Program-made: the position numbers and the translations under genes
Origin: Pseudomonas sp. UBA5706
GTDB taxonomy: Bacteria > Pseudomonadota > Gammaproteobacteria > Pseudomonadales > Pseudomonadaceae
Direction: 5' to 3'
Assembly: GCF_002419965.1 (NCBI RefSeq)
Contig: NZ_DIHC01000001.1
Location: forward strand, 201,533-265,532
DNA length: 64,000 nucleotides
The notes under the pieces: generated by a model
Seen by the model: only the letters and a program-made list of their open reading frames with translations
Databases searched by the model: none
Told to the model about the DNA's origin: nothing
In this document: positions 8,849 through 17,628 of the stretch, piece after piece
Layout: each line of letters opens with the position of its first letter
Position numbering within the stretch: the first letter of the stretch is position 1

Positions 8849-9172
8849 TCAGCGCGAACGCTCGTGATCTTCCGAAATCAAGAGCGCGGTAGACTTTTTT
8901 GGTATGGATTTCTCTCGCTCAAGCCGAGCGATCCGGGCTTCCAACTCCTGGATTTTTTGCTGTCCCGGCGTCAATGCCTTGCTATGCGGGGTGACGCCTT
9001 TATGTTCTTTCTGAACCTGGTCAACCCAGCGGCGCAATGCCGACTCACCAATACCGAGTGAACGGCAGGCTTCGCAAACCAAGGTAAGGCCCTTCAGATT
9101 TCGGGCTTGAACGCCGATTTCCTTCAGCAACCCATTACCAATTTTTTTTTGCTGAAAAGCCCTTGGACTCAT
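8849..9172 (-). pseudogene. IS3-family orfA (HTH_Tnp) remnant, opposite orientation
   Basis: The leftward frame encodes an OrfA-like protein: 'CEACRSLGIGESALRRWV' is the helix-turn-helix, and the Leu-zipper part 'IQELEARIARLEREKS' and tail 'ISEDHERSR' are intact. The first ~30 residues do not match a normal OrfA N-terminus, so the 5' end is scrambled. No orfB follows: directly after the stop the sequence becomes the terminal end of the oppositely oriented remnant. The two are therefore joined tail to tail. Without orfB it cannot transpose by itself. Confidence 0.7.
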
Positions 9173-9324
9173 TTACATCCAGCTTGCCACTCGTCCCTGC
9201 CATATCCTGAACAAGATTGACGTCACGTCCTCTCGAAACTATGGTTCGACTCAGACGGCTGCATGTCTACATCTCGGCGATAGATTGAAACACGCCTCGG
9301 ACACGCGCCCCGCCTTCCTTCAGA

Positions 9325-9371
9325 CGAAAAAAAACCCTGAAATCCACACTTTCGTGGGCCTTCAGGGTTTT
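9325..9371 (-). terminator. terminator of the tRNA-Lys transcript
   Basis: Inverted repeat AAACCCTGAA / TTCAGGGTTT; leftward reading ends in a run of T. It lies just past the tRNA 3' end. Confidence 0.85.
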
Positions 9372-9376
9372 GAAGA

Positions 9377-9452
9377 TGGTGGGTCGTGTGGGATTCGAAC
9401 CTACGACCAATTGGTTAAAAGCCAACTGCTCTACCAACTGAGCTAACGACCC
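9377..9452 (-). tRNA. tRNA-Lys (anticodon UUU)
   Basis: 76 nt with encoded CCA. Acceptor stem GGGTCGT/ACGACCC, D-loop AGCTCAGTTGGTAGAGC, anticodon loop CTTTTAA (anticodon TTT) and T-arm GGTTCGAATCC are all present. It is the last gene of the leftward run after queC, 63 bp away, with its own terminator downstream. Confidence 0.97.
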
Positions 9453-9515
9453 GCTTCGTGGTGGCGCGTATATTACTGATTTTTCTCAGTAATTCAACAC
9501 CCAATTTAAAATAAT

Positions 9516-10205
9516 TTAAAAATAACGCGTTGGATCAGCTACACCGGCGGCTGCGAAGCCTTCTGCGCGCAGGCGGCAGCTGTCGCATTTGGCGCATGCG
9601 CGACCCTGATCGTCGGCTTGGTAGCAGGAAACGGTCAGCCCATAATCGACGCCCAAGCGCGTGCCCGCCTTGACGATTTCGGCCTTGCTCAGCATTTGCA
9701 GCGGCGCCTGGATGGCAAAACCTTTGCCTTCCACACCGGCCTTGGTCGCAAGGTTGGCCATGCGTTCGAAGGACTCGACGAACTCGGGACGGCAGTCCGG
9801 GTAACCGGAGTAATCGACCGCGTTCACCCCGATGAAGATATCTCGAGCACCAAGCACTTCTGCCCAGCCCAACGCCAGGGACAGGAAGACAGTATTACGC
9901 GCCGGCACATAGGTCACCGGGATGCCTTTGCCGGGCGCTTCCGGCACAGCGATGCTGCTGTCGGTGAGTGCTGAGCCGCCGATGCCGTTCAGATTGAGTC
10001 CGATCACCTTGTGCTCGACCACGCCCAGATCCTTTGCCACGCGCTCGGCCGCTTGCAATTCGGCGCGGTGACGCTGGCCGTAATCGAAGCTCATGGTGTA
10101 ACAGCTGAAACCCTCGGCCTTGGCCATGGCCACCACGGTTGCCGAATCCAGACCGCCAGACAGCAGAATTACCGCACGTTTCTCAGTCATCGCTTGTTCA
10201 CTCAT
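9516..10205 (-). CDS. queC: 7-cyano-7-deazaguanine (preQ0) synthase QueC, 229 aa
   Basis: Converts 7-carboxy-7-deazaguanine to preQ0 with ATP and ammonia, a step of queuosine tRNA modification. The N-terminal PP-loop 'LLSGGLDSATVV' and the C-terminal zinc site with four Cys ('SCYQADD...CAKCDSCR') are intact. The chosen ATG at 10205 begins one base after the queE stop (TGATATG), indicating translational coupling; another ATG at 10190 would give 224 residues. It is the second gene of the queE-queC pair and is followed by tRNA-Lys. Confidence 0.96.
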   Translation of the reverse strand: MSEQAMTEKRAVILLSGGLDSATVVAMAKAEGFSCYTMSFDYGQRHRAELQAAERVAKDLGVVEHKVIGLNLNGIGGSALTDSSIAVPEAPGKGIPVTYVPARNTVFLSLALGWAEVLGARDIFIGVNAVDYSGYPDCRPEFVESFERMANLATKAGVEGKGFAIQAPLQMLSKAEIVKAGTRLGVDYGLTVSCYQADDQGRACAKCDSCRLRAEGFAAAGVADPTRYF

Positions 10206-10206
10206 A

Positions 10207-10854
10207 TCAGCGCCCCGGCTCATCGTTCCAGAGGATTTTATGCAGCTGCAGTTGCAGGCGCACCGGCAGGTTATCGGCGACGATCCAGTCCGCCAGATCC
10301 CGGACATTCAGGTCACGGTGTACAGGGGAGAACAGTACCTCCCCTGCGCGACGGTCAAGGCCATACTGAATAATCTTCGATACGGCCCAGTCATAGTCTT
10401 CCCGGGAGCAGATCACAAACTTGATCTGGTCATTAGGCGTCAACAGATCAATATTTTCATAGCGATTGCGCGCGACCTCTTTCGAGCCAGGAGTCTTCAG
10501 GTCAACGACACGGCTGACGCGCGGGTCCACCTTTGAAATGTCCAGGGCTCCGCTGGTTTCCACCGAGACTTCATAGCCTGCGTCACACAGGCGCTCAAGC
10601 AACGGAATCGCATTTGGCTGGGCCAGAGGTTCGCCGCCGGTCACGCATACATACCGCGGACGGTAGCTGGCAACCTGCTCCATAAGCGAGTCGAGGGTTT
10701 GAATGGTGCCGCCGCTGAAAGCGTATTCGCTGTCGCAATAGCCGCATCGCAGCGGGCAGCCGGTGAGGCGCACAAAAACGGTAGGCAAGCCTGCCGTGCG
10801 CGTTTCACCCTGTAACGAGTAAAAAACTTCAGTGATGCGTAATGTGTCTTGCAT
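10207..10854 (-). CDS. queE: 7-carboxy-7-deazaguanine synthase QueE, 215 aa
   Basis: Radical-SAM enzyme that contracts the ring of 6-carboxytetrahydropterin to 7-carboxy-7-deazaguanine. The cluster motif CxxxxCxYC-like 'GCPLRCGYCDSEYAF' lies near residues 28-42, followed by the 'VCVTGGEPLAQP' SAM-binding segment. The start at 10854 gives the usual ~215 residues beginning 'MQDTLRITEVF'; the open frame up to 10887 has no support. It sits downstream of cpoB across a terminator, so it probably has its own promoter, and is tightly coupled to queC. Confidence 0.96.
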   Translation of the reverse strand: MQDTLRITEVFYSLQGETRTAGLPTVFVRLTGCPLRCGYCDSEYAFSGGTIQTLDSLMEQVASYRPRYVCVTGGEPLAQPNAIPLLERLCDAGYEVSVETSGALDISKVDPRVSRVVDLKTPGSKEVARNRYENIDLLTPNDQIKFVICSREDYDWAVSKIIQYGLDRRAGEVLFSPVHRDLNVRDLADWIVADNLPVRLQLQLHKILWNDEPGR

Positions 10855-10978
10855 AGGGGCCACGGGCGTAACGGCTAAACAGGCCATCCGCCTCCGTCAG
10901 GCACTTGTGTGCAATCTGCGCTCGCAGAAGCCACACAAGCGTAATCAATACCGGAATTTCGGGTGCGGAATTCTAACG

Positions 10979-11008
10979 AAAAAAGCCGCGCAACGCGCGG
11001 CTTTCTTG
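10979..11008 (-). terminator. terminator after cpoB
   Basis: Stem GCCGCGC/GCGCGGC with a T-run on the leftward strand; it ends the tol-pal-cpoB transcript. Confidence 0.85.
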
Positions 11009-11033
11009 AATCGAGAGTCAAACGGTCTGGCGA

Positions 11034-11849
11034 TCAAAGACGTTGGAGATCACGCTGCGCCAATTGTGCGGCCGAAGTCCCAGGGTATTGGGCAACGACT
11101 TGCTGCAGAATGCCTTTGACCTTGTCGGTATGACCTAGGCGACGCTCGACATCTGCCAGCTTGTAAAGGGAATCAGGCACCTTGGCGTGCTTCGGGTAGA
11201 GCTGACTCACCTTAGCGAAGGCCTGGCCGGCGCCTTGGAGGTCACCTTTGGCCAGATTCACTTCGCCCAACCAATACTGCGCGTTACCCGCATACTGGCT
11301 GTTGGGGTACTTGCGCAAAAAAGCGGAAAACGCCTGGCTGGCCTTGTCGAAATCCTTGGCCTTGATCAGGTCGAATGCGGCATCGTAATAGAGCTTTTCT
11401 TTCGCCGGATCGCCCGGTTCAGTACTGCTCTGCGACGCGGCAGCAGATGCTGCGGGTGCTCCGCCGGCGCTAGCGCCGCCGTCGGAAGCTGAATTAGTGG
11501 CAGCTGGTGCAGCAGGTGCGCCGCCAGCTCCGATACGGGAGTCGAGATCCTTGTAGCGATCCAGCGCTTCTTGCTTCATTTGCTGGATATCGTTCTGCTG
11601 GACTTCGACGATTCCGCGCAAGCGCGAAATTTCTTCCTGCATTTGTTGCAGTTGCATGAACAGCTGACCTTGCGCCGAAGGTTGGGCACTTGCCCCCCCT
11701 CCGGCGTAGGCGCCCGCCGTACCATAACCCGATGGCGGATAACTGCTGCCAGCAGAGCCAGAGTTGTCATCGACCACAGGAACCGCACCCATCGCTGCAA
11801 GAGGAAGGGTGAGAGCCAAAACGGTTAAAGCACGGCGGCACGTTCGCAT
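11034..11849 (-). CDS. cpoB: Tol-Pal associated periplasmic coordinator CpoB (YbgF), 271 aa
   Basis: Periplasmic protein that links the Tol-Pal system with peptidoglycan synthesis at division. A signal peptide ends near 'LAAMGAV'. A coiled-coil trimerisation region follows ('LFMQLQQMQEEISRLRGI'), then a low-complexity Ala/Ser/Gly linker, then TPR repeats in the last ~120 residues with the typical 'YPNSQYAGNAQYWLGEV'. The length is normal. Only six bases separate it from pal, so it is the distal gene of the tol-pal operon. Confidence 0.95.
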   Translation of the reverse strand: MRTCRRALTVLALTLPLAAMGAVPVVDDNSGSAGSSYPPSGYGTAGAYAGGGASAQPSAQGQLFMQLQQMQEEISRLRGIVEVQQNDIQQMKQEALDRYKDLDSRIGAGGAPAAPAATNSASDGGASAGGAPAASAAASQSSTEPGDPAKEKLYYDAAFDLIKAKDFDKASQAFSAFLRKYPNSQYAGNAQYWLGEVNLAKGDLQGAGQAFAKVSQLYPKHAKVPDSLYKLADVERRLGHTDKVKGILQQVVAQYPGTSAAQLAQRDLQRL

Positions 11850-11855
11850 GTCAAA

Positions 11856-12359
11856 TTACTTACGCAGTTCGACGCGACGGTTTTGAGCCCAGGACTGCTC
11901 GTCGTTACCGGTAGCAACTGGACGCTCTTCACCGTAGGAGACGATTTCCAGCTGAGCTGGCGATACGCCTTGCAGAACCAGGTAGCGTTGAACGGCTTTC
12001 GCGCGACGCTCGCCCAGTGCCAGGTTGTATTCGCGAGTACCGCGTTCGTCGGTGTTACCTTCCAGAACAACGCGAGCGCCGTTAGCTTTCAGGTCCTTGG
12101 CGTGAACGTCCAGAGCGCGCATGGCCTCTGGTTTCAAGTCAGAACTGTCGTATTCAAAGTAGAACGTGGTGATGGCGCGCAGAGCAGCTTCTTCGCTCAG
12201 GCTGCCGTCTACTGCGCCGGTGTTGGCGCCGTAACCAGCGTTAGGATCTACAGCAGCGCCGCCTTGACCGGCATTATCGCCGCCTTTGGACGAGCAACCT
12301 ACAGCTACAGCCATGGCCAGAGCCAGAGCAGCAAACTTACCAAACTTCAGCATTTCCAT
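11856..12359 (-). CDS. pal: peptidoglycan-associated lipoprotein Pal (OprL), 167 aa
   Basis: Outer-membrane lipoprotein that binds peptidoglycan and TolB. The lipobox is 'VAVGC' with lipidated Cys near residue 22. The OmpA-like C-terminal domain carries the diaminopimelate-binding residues in 'GNTDERGTREYN' and 'GERRAKAV', ending in 'QNRRVELRK'. The length matches Pseudomonas OprL. It lies 52 bp after tolB and six bases before cpoB. In pseudomonads this part of the cluster can have an additional promoter, which I cannot confirm here. Confidence 0.97.
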   Translation of the reverse strand: MEMLKFGKFAALALAMAVAVGCSSKGGDNAGQGGAAVDPNAGYGANTGAVDGSLSEEAALRAITTFYFEYDSSDLKPEAMRALDVHAKDLKANGARVVLEGNTDERGTREYNLALGERRAKAVQRYLVLQGVSPAQLEIVSYGEERPVATGNDEQSWAQNRRVELRK

Positions 12360-12411
12360 CGTAAAACTCCTAATGAACCCCAGTGTGTTAAGTACAACGT
12401 ATAGCGCCGCG

Positions 12412-13713
12412 TCAGTTCAGGTAAGGGGACCAGGAAGGTTCTCTGACTTCGCCTTGAGCGGTAGGAAGCGGGAGCCTTACGCGTCCATTAATGGACACGA
12501 GCATCAAGACTCCCCGGCCCTGCTGGCGGGTGGCGTAGATTACCATGGTGCCGTTGGGCGCAACAGTAGGCGACTCATCAAGGTTGCTGTCTGTGAGGAC
12601 TTTTACGCTACCGCGCTGCAAATCCTGAGCGGCTACCTTGAAGTTTGTGAAACCATCCTGACGATGGATCATTACCAGCGTCTTTTCATCAGCCGACAAT
12701 TTAGGGTTGGCGTTGTAGTTGCCGATGAAAGTGACTCGCTGAGCGCCGCCACCATTGATGCTCGTTTTATAGATCTGTGGTTTGCCGCCACGATCAGAAG
12801 TGAAGTAGATGGTCGAGCCGTCCTTGCCGAAGAAAGGTTCGGTATCGATGGACGAATCATTGGTGACGCGCGAAAGCTGACGCGAAGCCAAATCCATTAC
12901 ATAAATCTCGGGGTTGCCATCCTTGGACAGGACCATCGCCAACTTGCTGCCATCCGGCGACCAGGCAGGCGCGCCATTCAGGCCCTCGAAATTGGTGATT
13001 TGCTCACGGCGGCCGGTATCAATGTGCTGAACGAAAATGCGCGGACGCTTCTGTTCGAACGACACATAGGCAATTCGCTTGCCATCCGGCGCAAAGCGTG
13101 GCGACAGGATCGGTTCGCGGGATTGCAGCAAGGTCACGGCACGAGCACCGTCGTAATCCGAACGCTGCAACGTGTAGCGGGTATTGTCGGCAGAGAAACG
13201 TTCGGCAGTGACGTACAGCATGCGTGTCGAGAACGCACCTTTGATACCGGTGAGTTTCTCAAACGATTGGTCGGCGATGTAATGCGCCATGTCGCGCAAC
13301 TGGTCGGTGGTGCCCGACACGTTGCCCGTCAGGACTTGTTGCTCGGTGGCCACGTTGAACAACGCATACTGCACCTGCAGGCGGCCGCCTGCCGGGCTGA
13401 TGCTGCCGACCATGACGTACTGGGCACCCAGCGCCTTCCAGTCGCGAAAGATCACTTCGCTCGCCTGGGTGGGCTGGCTGATCATGTTCTCTTTAGGGAT
13501 AGGCGTGTAATAGCCTGAATTCAGCAAGTCATTGCCGATGATCTTGGCCATATCTTCCGGCAATACGCTGCCACCCTGAAGCCCGAAAGGCACGACTGCG
13601 ATAGGCGTAGCACGGTCACTGCCACTGGTGACCAGAATGTTCTTTTCGTCGGCAGCGGCGAATCCCGCTGCACAACAAAGAACGACAAGCAATCCTCGAA
13701 GAAGGTTAATCAC
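12412..13713 (-). CDS. tolB: Tol-Pal system beta-propeller protein TolB, 433 aa
   Basis: Periplasmic protein that shuttles between TolA and Pal. A signal peptide ends 'AAGFAAADEK'. An N-terminal alpha/beta domain is followed by a six-bladed propeller with repeated blades of the 'RFAPDGKRIAYVS', 'WSPDGSKLAMV' and 'ATRQQGRGVLML' type. Length is typical. Its start overlaps the tolA stop by four bases (ATGA), so the two are translationally coupled. Confidence 0.97.
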   Translation of the reverse strand: MINLLRGLLVVLCCAAGFAAADEKNILVTSGSDRATPIAVVPFGLQGGSVLPEDMAKIIGNDLLNSGYYTPIPKENMISQPTQASEVIFRDWKALGAQYVMVGSISPAGGRLQVQYALFNVATEQQVLTGNVSGTTDQLRDMAHYIADQSFEKLTGIKGAFSTRMLYVTAERFSADNTRYTLQRSDYDGARAVTLLQSREPILSPRFAPDGKRIAYVSFEQKRPRIFVQHIDTGRREQITNFEGLNGAPAWSPDGSKLAMVLSKDGNPEIYVMDLASRQLSRVTNDSSIDTEPFFGKDGSTIYFTSDRGGKPQIYKTSINGGGAQRVTFIGNYNANPKLSADEKTLVMIHRQDGFTNFKVAAQDLQRGSVKVLTDSNLDESPTVAPNGTMVIYATRQQGRGVLMLVSINGRVRLPLPTAQGEVREPSWSPYLN

Positions 13714-14801
13714 AAGGCTAAATCCTCAGGTGTGAATGTCATCTTGAATGAACGGTAAGGTGCGAAATCCGAAGGTTTCAGCCCCTGCATCTCTGTCAAA
13801 CGACCAATGTTCTTGACCGCCGCTACTGCCGAACTGTCGAAAGGACCGTCACCGCTGGACTTGCTGACACTCACCGAAGTGATGGTCCCATCCGGCAACA
13901 TGGCGATCTGCAACACGACAGTCATGCCTTTGCGAGCAGAGGGTGGTCTTGCCCAGCCTTCGGCAGCTCGCGAACGAATCAAGTCATCGAAGCTACCAGC
14001 AACCTCGTCACCTTTCTCATCGGCTAACGCCTGTTGACGCTCAGGTTTGTCGGAAAGCAGGTCGGCCAGTGCTTGCGCCTTCTTCTCTTCCGCCGATTTA
14101 CGGGCAGCGTCCTGGGCCTTCTTCTTGGCGTCGTCTGCAGCTTTTTTCTTGGCATCTTCAGCCGCTTTTTTCTTCGCGTCTTCAGCAGCCTTTTTCTTGG
14201 CATCGTCAGCGGCTTGCTTCTTCGCGTCCTCGGCAGCCTGTTTCTTGGCTTCCTCAGCCGCTGCGCGCTTGGCGTCTTCCTCGGCCTTTTTCTTCGCGTC
14301 GTCTTCAGCTTTCTTCTTGGCTATATCAGCCAATTGTTTCTCTTCGGCAGCTTTCTTGGCGTCATCGGCCTTTTTAGCTTCGGCCTTTTTCGCATCGTCG
14401 GCTGCTTTCTTCGCGTCATCGGCCTTTTTGGCGTCTTCCGCTTTCTTCGCTTCTTCAGCTTTTTGCTCTTCGGCCTTTTGAGCGGCATCGGCTTTCTTTT
14501 GTTCCGCCGCCTTTATCGCCTCTTGCTCGACTTTTTTCTGCTCCATCTGCTCGACTTCTGTCTGTCGTGCAGCGGATTTCTTTGCCTCGCCAGCAAGCTT
14601 CTGGTTGGTCTGGGTGGTCGCCTGACTTTTCGACTTCAACTGATAAAGCGTGGCCTGTACGATCGGCTTGGCTTCAGGCAGCTCCGGCGTCATCGCGAAA
14701 CTGACGAACAACAAACCAAAAATCAGGACGTGCAATGCCACGGCCCAGACCGAGGGCCAGAAGTAGCTTTCCGAGGCTGACGGCTCTCGAATCGGCTGCA
14801 T
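13710..14801 (-). CDS. tolA: cell envelope integrity protein TolA, 363 aa
   Basis: Inner-membrane protein spanning the periplasm, energised by TolQR. One TM helix lies near residues 15-37 ('VWAVALHVLIFGLLF'). A long Ala/Lys/Glu/Asp-rich helical domain II with many 'DAKKAAEE'-type repeats covers about residues 70-250. The C-terminal TolA domain III contacts TolB and Pal. The DNA of domain II is strongly repetitive and forms long false open frames on the other strand. It overlaps tolR by one base and tolB by four. Confidence 0.96.
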   Translation of the reverse strand: MQPIREPSASESYFWPSVWAVALHVLIFGLLFVSFAMTPELPEAKPIVQATLYQLKSKSQATTQTNQKLAGEAKKSAARQTEVEQMEQKKVEQEAIKAAEQKKADAAQKAEEQKAEEAKKAEDAKKADDAKKAADDAKKAEAKKADDAKKAAEEKQLADIAKKKAEDDAKKKAEEDAKRAAAEEAKKQAAEDAKKQAADDAKKKAAEDAKKKAAEDAKKKAADDAKKKAQDAARKSAEEKKAQALADLLSDKPERQQALADEKGDEVAGSFDDLIRSRAAEGWARPPSARKGMTVVLQIAMLPDGTITSVSVSKSSGDGPFDSSAVAAVKNIGRLTEMQGLKPSDFAPYRSFKMTFTPEDLAL

Positions 14802-15265
14802 CAGGGTGCCTCGGTAATCAGACCAACGTTCCCGACTCCGGCCTTCTGCAACCCGCCCATGGTGCCCATTACGGCACCATAGTCCACGGTCTTGTCGCCA
14901 CGGATGAACACCTGAGTCTGCTTGCCAGCATCACGACCGGCAGCGATGATCTTGGTCACCGCGCTGGTCAGTTGCGGCAAGGTCATGGCTTTGTCCATCT
15001 GTTTGTCGGTATCGACTTCGCTGCCAAGATTCCAGTAGTAGGTCTTGTCAGCCTTGATCGAAATGGTCAGGACCTGGTTGTTGTTGTCCTGCGGCAAGGC
15101 CTCGCTGGAGACCTTGGGCAGATCGACTTTCACGCCCTGGTTAATCATTGGAGCCGTCACCATAAAGATGACCAGCAGTACCAACATCACGTCGATGTAG
15201 GGCACCACGTTCATTTCAGCGACCGGCTTGCGTTTGGCGCGTCGACCGCGAGCGATTAAAGCCAT
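14801..15265 (-). CDS. tolR: Tol-Pal channel protein TolR (ExbD/TolR family), 154 aa
   Basis: Forms the proton-driven motor with TolQ. The single TM helix has the essential Asp in 'VVPYIDVMLVLLVIF', near residue 25. The periplasmic domain includes 'VFIRGDKTVDYGAVM'. Length is normal. It lies 14 bp after tolQ and overlaps tolA by one base, in the standard tolQRAB order. Confidence 0.97.
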   Translation of the reverse strand: MALIARGRRAKRKPVAEMNVVPYIDVMLVLLVIFMVTAPMINQGVKVDLPKVSSEALPQDNNNQVLTISIKADKTYYWNLGSEVDTDKQMDKAMTLPQLTSAVTKIIAAGRDAGKQTQVFIRGDKTVDYGAVMGTMGGLQKAGVGNVGLITEAP

Positions 15266-15279
15266 TTGGAAATACCTGC

Positions 15280-15975
15280 TTAGTCTTCGCTGGTGTGCAC
15301 TTTACGGTGCAGAATGGCCTGGAACTCGTCGGCAAATGTGTAGTAACGGCCAATCAGGTTTTCGCCACGAGCGGCGAAACGGTTGTAGGCGATTACCGCA
15401 GGGATTGCTGCGAACAGGCCGATGGCGGTAGCGATCAGTGCTTCGGCGATACCCGGTGCAACGGTGGCCAAGGTAGCTTGCTGTGCAGTAGCCAGGCCCC
15501 GGAAGGAGTTCATGATCCCCCATACGGTGCCGAACAGACCGACATACGGGCTGGTAGAGCCTACGGTTGCCAGAAATGGCAGGCTCTGCTCGAGCTTTTC
15601 TTCTTCGCGGGAAATTGCAACACGCATGGCACGCGCGACGCCTTCCATCACGGCGTCAGGATCGACACCCGGCTGCTGACGCAAGCGGGAGAACTCCTTG
15701 AAGCCAGCACGGAAGATCTGCTCCACGCCCGAATCAGGGTCAGGGTTGCTGCCAGCCTGACGATACAGCTTGGACAGGTCGATGCCCGACCAGAAGCGCT
15801 CCTCGAAGCTGTCCAGCGCACGACGCCCGGCACGCAGCATGGCGCTGCGCTGAAAAATCATGATCCACGAAGTGACCGATGCGGCCACCAGGATCAGCAT
15901 CACCAACTGAACGACTACGCTGGCATTGCTGACCAAACTCCACATGGAGGTATGGTCGACGACGTTAGCTTCCAC
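15280..15975 (-). CDS. tolQ: Tol-Pal motor protein TolQ (MotA/ExbB family), 231 aa
   Basis: Inner-membrane stator with three TM helices (around residues 14-36, 130-155 and 170-195). It includes the conserved 'LATVGSTSPYVGLFGTVWGIM' region that lines the channel (positions ~130-150). I set the start at the GTG at 15975, because AGGAG lies seven bases upstream and this gives the usual 231 residues. The open frame up to 16023 reads through the end of ybgC, whose coding region overlaps this start by 11 bases. Confidence 0.96.
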   Translation of the reverse strand: MEANVVDHTSMWSLVSNASVVVQLVMLILVAASVTSWIMIFQRSAMLRAGRRALDSFEERFWSGIDLSKLYRQAGSNPDPDSGVEQIFRAGFKEFSRLRQQPGVDPDAVMEGVARAMRVAISREEEKLEQSLPFLATVGSTSPYVGLFGTVWGIMNSFRGLATAQQATLATVAPGIAEALIATAIGLFAAIPAVIAYNRFAARGENLIGRYYTFADEFQAILHRKVHTSED

Positions 15976-16435
15976 GCTGTATCTCCTGCTCTGAATGTGT
16001 ACCCGCGCCGCTCTGGCCGGCAAAGGCCGTGCGCAGAGTTTCGGGAATGGCCCGGGGTTTCAAACTATCGGCGCGCACACACGCCACCAAAAACTGCCCT
16101 TCACAGAGCAGCTTATTATCCGTAGCCCGCCTGACCTTTTGCTCAAAGCGCAGGCTGGCCCGGTTCAATTCGATTACTTCGGCGCTGACCAGCAGCTCAT
16201 CATCCAGTCGCGCAGGCGTGTGATAACGCGCCTGGCTCGAATGCACGACAAACAATAGGTTCTCGTTCCCGGCCATTGCGGATTGAGCAAATCCCAACTC
16301 CCGCAGCCGCTCGGTGCGAGCCCGCTCCATGAATTTCAGATAGTTGACGTAGTAAACGATGCCGCCGGCATCGGTGTCCTCGTAATAAACGCGACAGCGA
16401 TGTGCGAACGACTGCCCCCCGTTTTGCGCGCGCAT
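15965..16435 (-). CDS. ybgC: Tol-Pal associated acyl-CoA thioesterase YbgC, 156 aa
   Basis: Hot-dog fold thioesterase acting on short acyl-CoA or acyl-ACP, at the head of the tol-pal operon. It shows the catalytic Asp in 'YYEDTDAGGIVYY', followed by 'NYLKFMERARTE', which is diagnostic of the YbgC/4HBT group. It begins ATG at 16435 and overlaps tolQ by 11 bases. The 137 bp upstream gap to ruvB may hold the tol operon promoter. Confidence 0.95.
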   Translation of the reverse strand: MRAQNGGQSFAHRCRVYYEDTDAGGIVYYVNYLKFMERARTERLRELGFAQSAMAGNENLLFVVHSSQARYHTPARLDDELLVSAEVIELNRASLRFEQKVRRATDNKLLCEGQFLVACVRADSLKPRAIPETLRTAFAGQSGAGTHSEQEIQRGS

Positions 16436-16572
16436 ACTCTAGTGCTTACTCCTCAGGTTGCCAATCCGGCCAGGCAACTGTTTTTCATCGTTTTTCACCG
16501 GCAGGCACAACGCGGATTACCGTACTGCCCGTCAGACCACCAAACGCTGGAATAGATCGGTCGATTAGGCCT

Positions 16573-17628
16573 TTATTCGTCTGCATCATCGATCAGCTCA
16601 TCAGGAATCGACCGGTCACCCATGCGCGACGGAATGTTCAAGCCGAAGTGCAGATAGGCGTGGCGCGTGACCATGCGACCGCGAGGTGTGCGCATCATAT
16701 AGCCTTGCTGGATCAAGTAGGGTTCCAGCACATCCTCGATGGTGTGTCGCTCTTCGCTAATGGCCGCTGCAAGGTTGTCGACACCAACAGGCCCGCCATC
16801 GAACTTCTCGATCATGGTCAGTAGCAATCGCCGGTCCTGGTGATCGAAGCCGCGCTCATCGACATCCAGCAGGTTCAACGCCAGGTCTGCGATAGGCTTT
16901 GTAATCTGGCCCTTAGCGCGAACCTCTGCAAAATCCCGCACCCGGCGCAGCAGGCGGTTGGCAATCCGAGGCGTACCCCGCGCGCGTCGTGCGATCTCGA
17001 AAGCGCCTGCGTCCTCGATATGCAAACCGAGAATCCCGGCCGAACGCGAGACAATCGTCGCCAGATCCGCGGTGCTGTAGAACTCCAGACGCTGGACGAT
17101 ACCGAAGCGATCACGCAACGGATTGGTCAGCATCCCTGCGCGAGTGGTGGCCCCGACAAGGGTAAAGGGCGGCAGGTCCAGCTTGATTGAGCGCGCGGCA
17201 GGGCCCTCGCCAATCATGATGTCGAGCTGAAAGTCTTCCATTGCCGGGTACAGCACTTCCTCGACAATGGGCGACAGACGGTGGATTTCGTCGATGAATA
17301 GCACATCGTGAGGTTCGAGATTGGTCAGGATCGCTGCCAGATCGCCCGGCCGCTCGAGGACCGGCCCTGAGGTACTTTTGATCGAGACCGACATCTCTTG
17401 CGCGATGATATTGGCCAGCGTCGTTTTACCCAGCCCCGGCGGGCCGAAGATCAGCGTGTGGTCCAGCGCCTCGTTTCGGCCGCGGGCGGCCTGGATGAAC
17501 AGCTCCATCTGCTCGCGCACGGTAGGCTGGCCTATGTAGTCGGCCAGGCTCAGCGGCCGGATGGCTCGATCCAGTTGCTCGTCACGATCGCGGCCGGTAG
17601 CGGCGATCAGGCGGTCGGCTTCGATCAC
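16573..17628 (-). CDS. ruvB: Holliday junction branch-migration ATPase RuvB, 351 aa
   Basis: Hexameric AAA+ motor of the RuvAB branch-migration complex. Walker A is 'GPPGLGKTTLAN', Walker B is 'VLFIDEIHRL', and sensor motif 'GATTRAGML' and Arg finger in 'LRDRFGI' are present, followed by the winged-helix C-terminal domain. Translation starts with GTG at 17628, immediately after the ruvA stop codon with no gap, so translation is coupled. Confidence 0.98.
   Translation of the reverse strand: MIEADRLIAATGRDRDEQLDRAIRPLSLADYIGQPTVREQMELFIQAARGRNEALDHTLIFGPPGLGKTTLANIIAQEMSVSIKSTSGPVLERPGDLAAILTNLEPHDVLFIDEIHRLSPIVEEVLYPAMEDFQLDIMIGEGPAARSIKLDLPPFTLVGATTRAGMLTNPLRDRFGIVQRLEFYSTADLATIVSRSAGILGLHIEDAGAFEIARRARGTPRIANRLLRRVRDFAEVRAKGQITKPIADLALNLLDVDERGFDHQDRRLLLTMIEKFDGGPVGVDNLAAAISEERHTIEDVLEPYLIQQGYMMRTPRGRMVTRHAYLHFGLNIPSRMGDRSIPDELIDDADE

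Noticed and set aside
14034..14600. CRISPR-like repetition
   Set aside because: Repeats are codon-phased within tolA, vary in sequence and have no unique spacers; no CRISPR array is present in the window.
14034..14780. Long rightward Leu/Phe/Arg-rich open frames opposite tolA
   Set aside because: They are produced by the repetitive Ala/Lys/Glu codons of TolA domain II on the other strand; the protein is unnatural.
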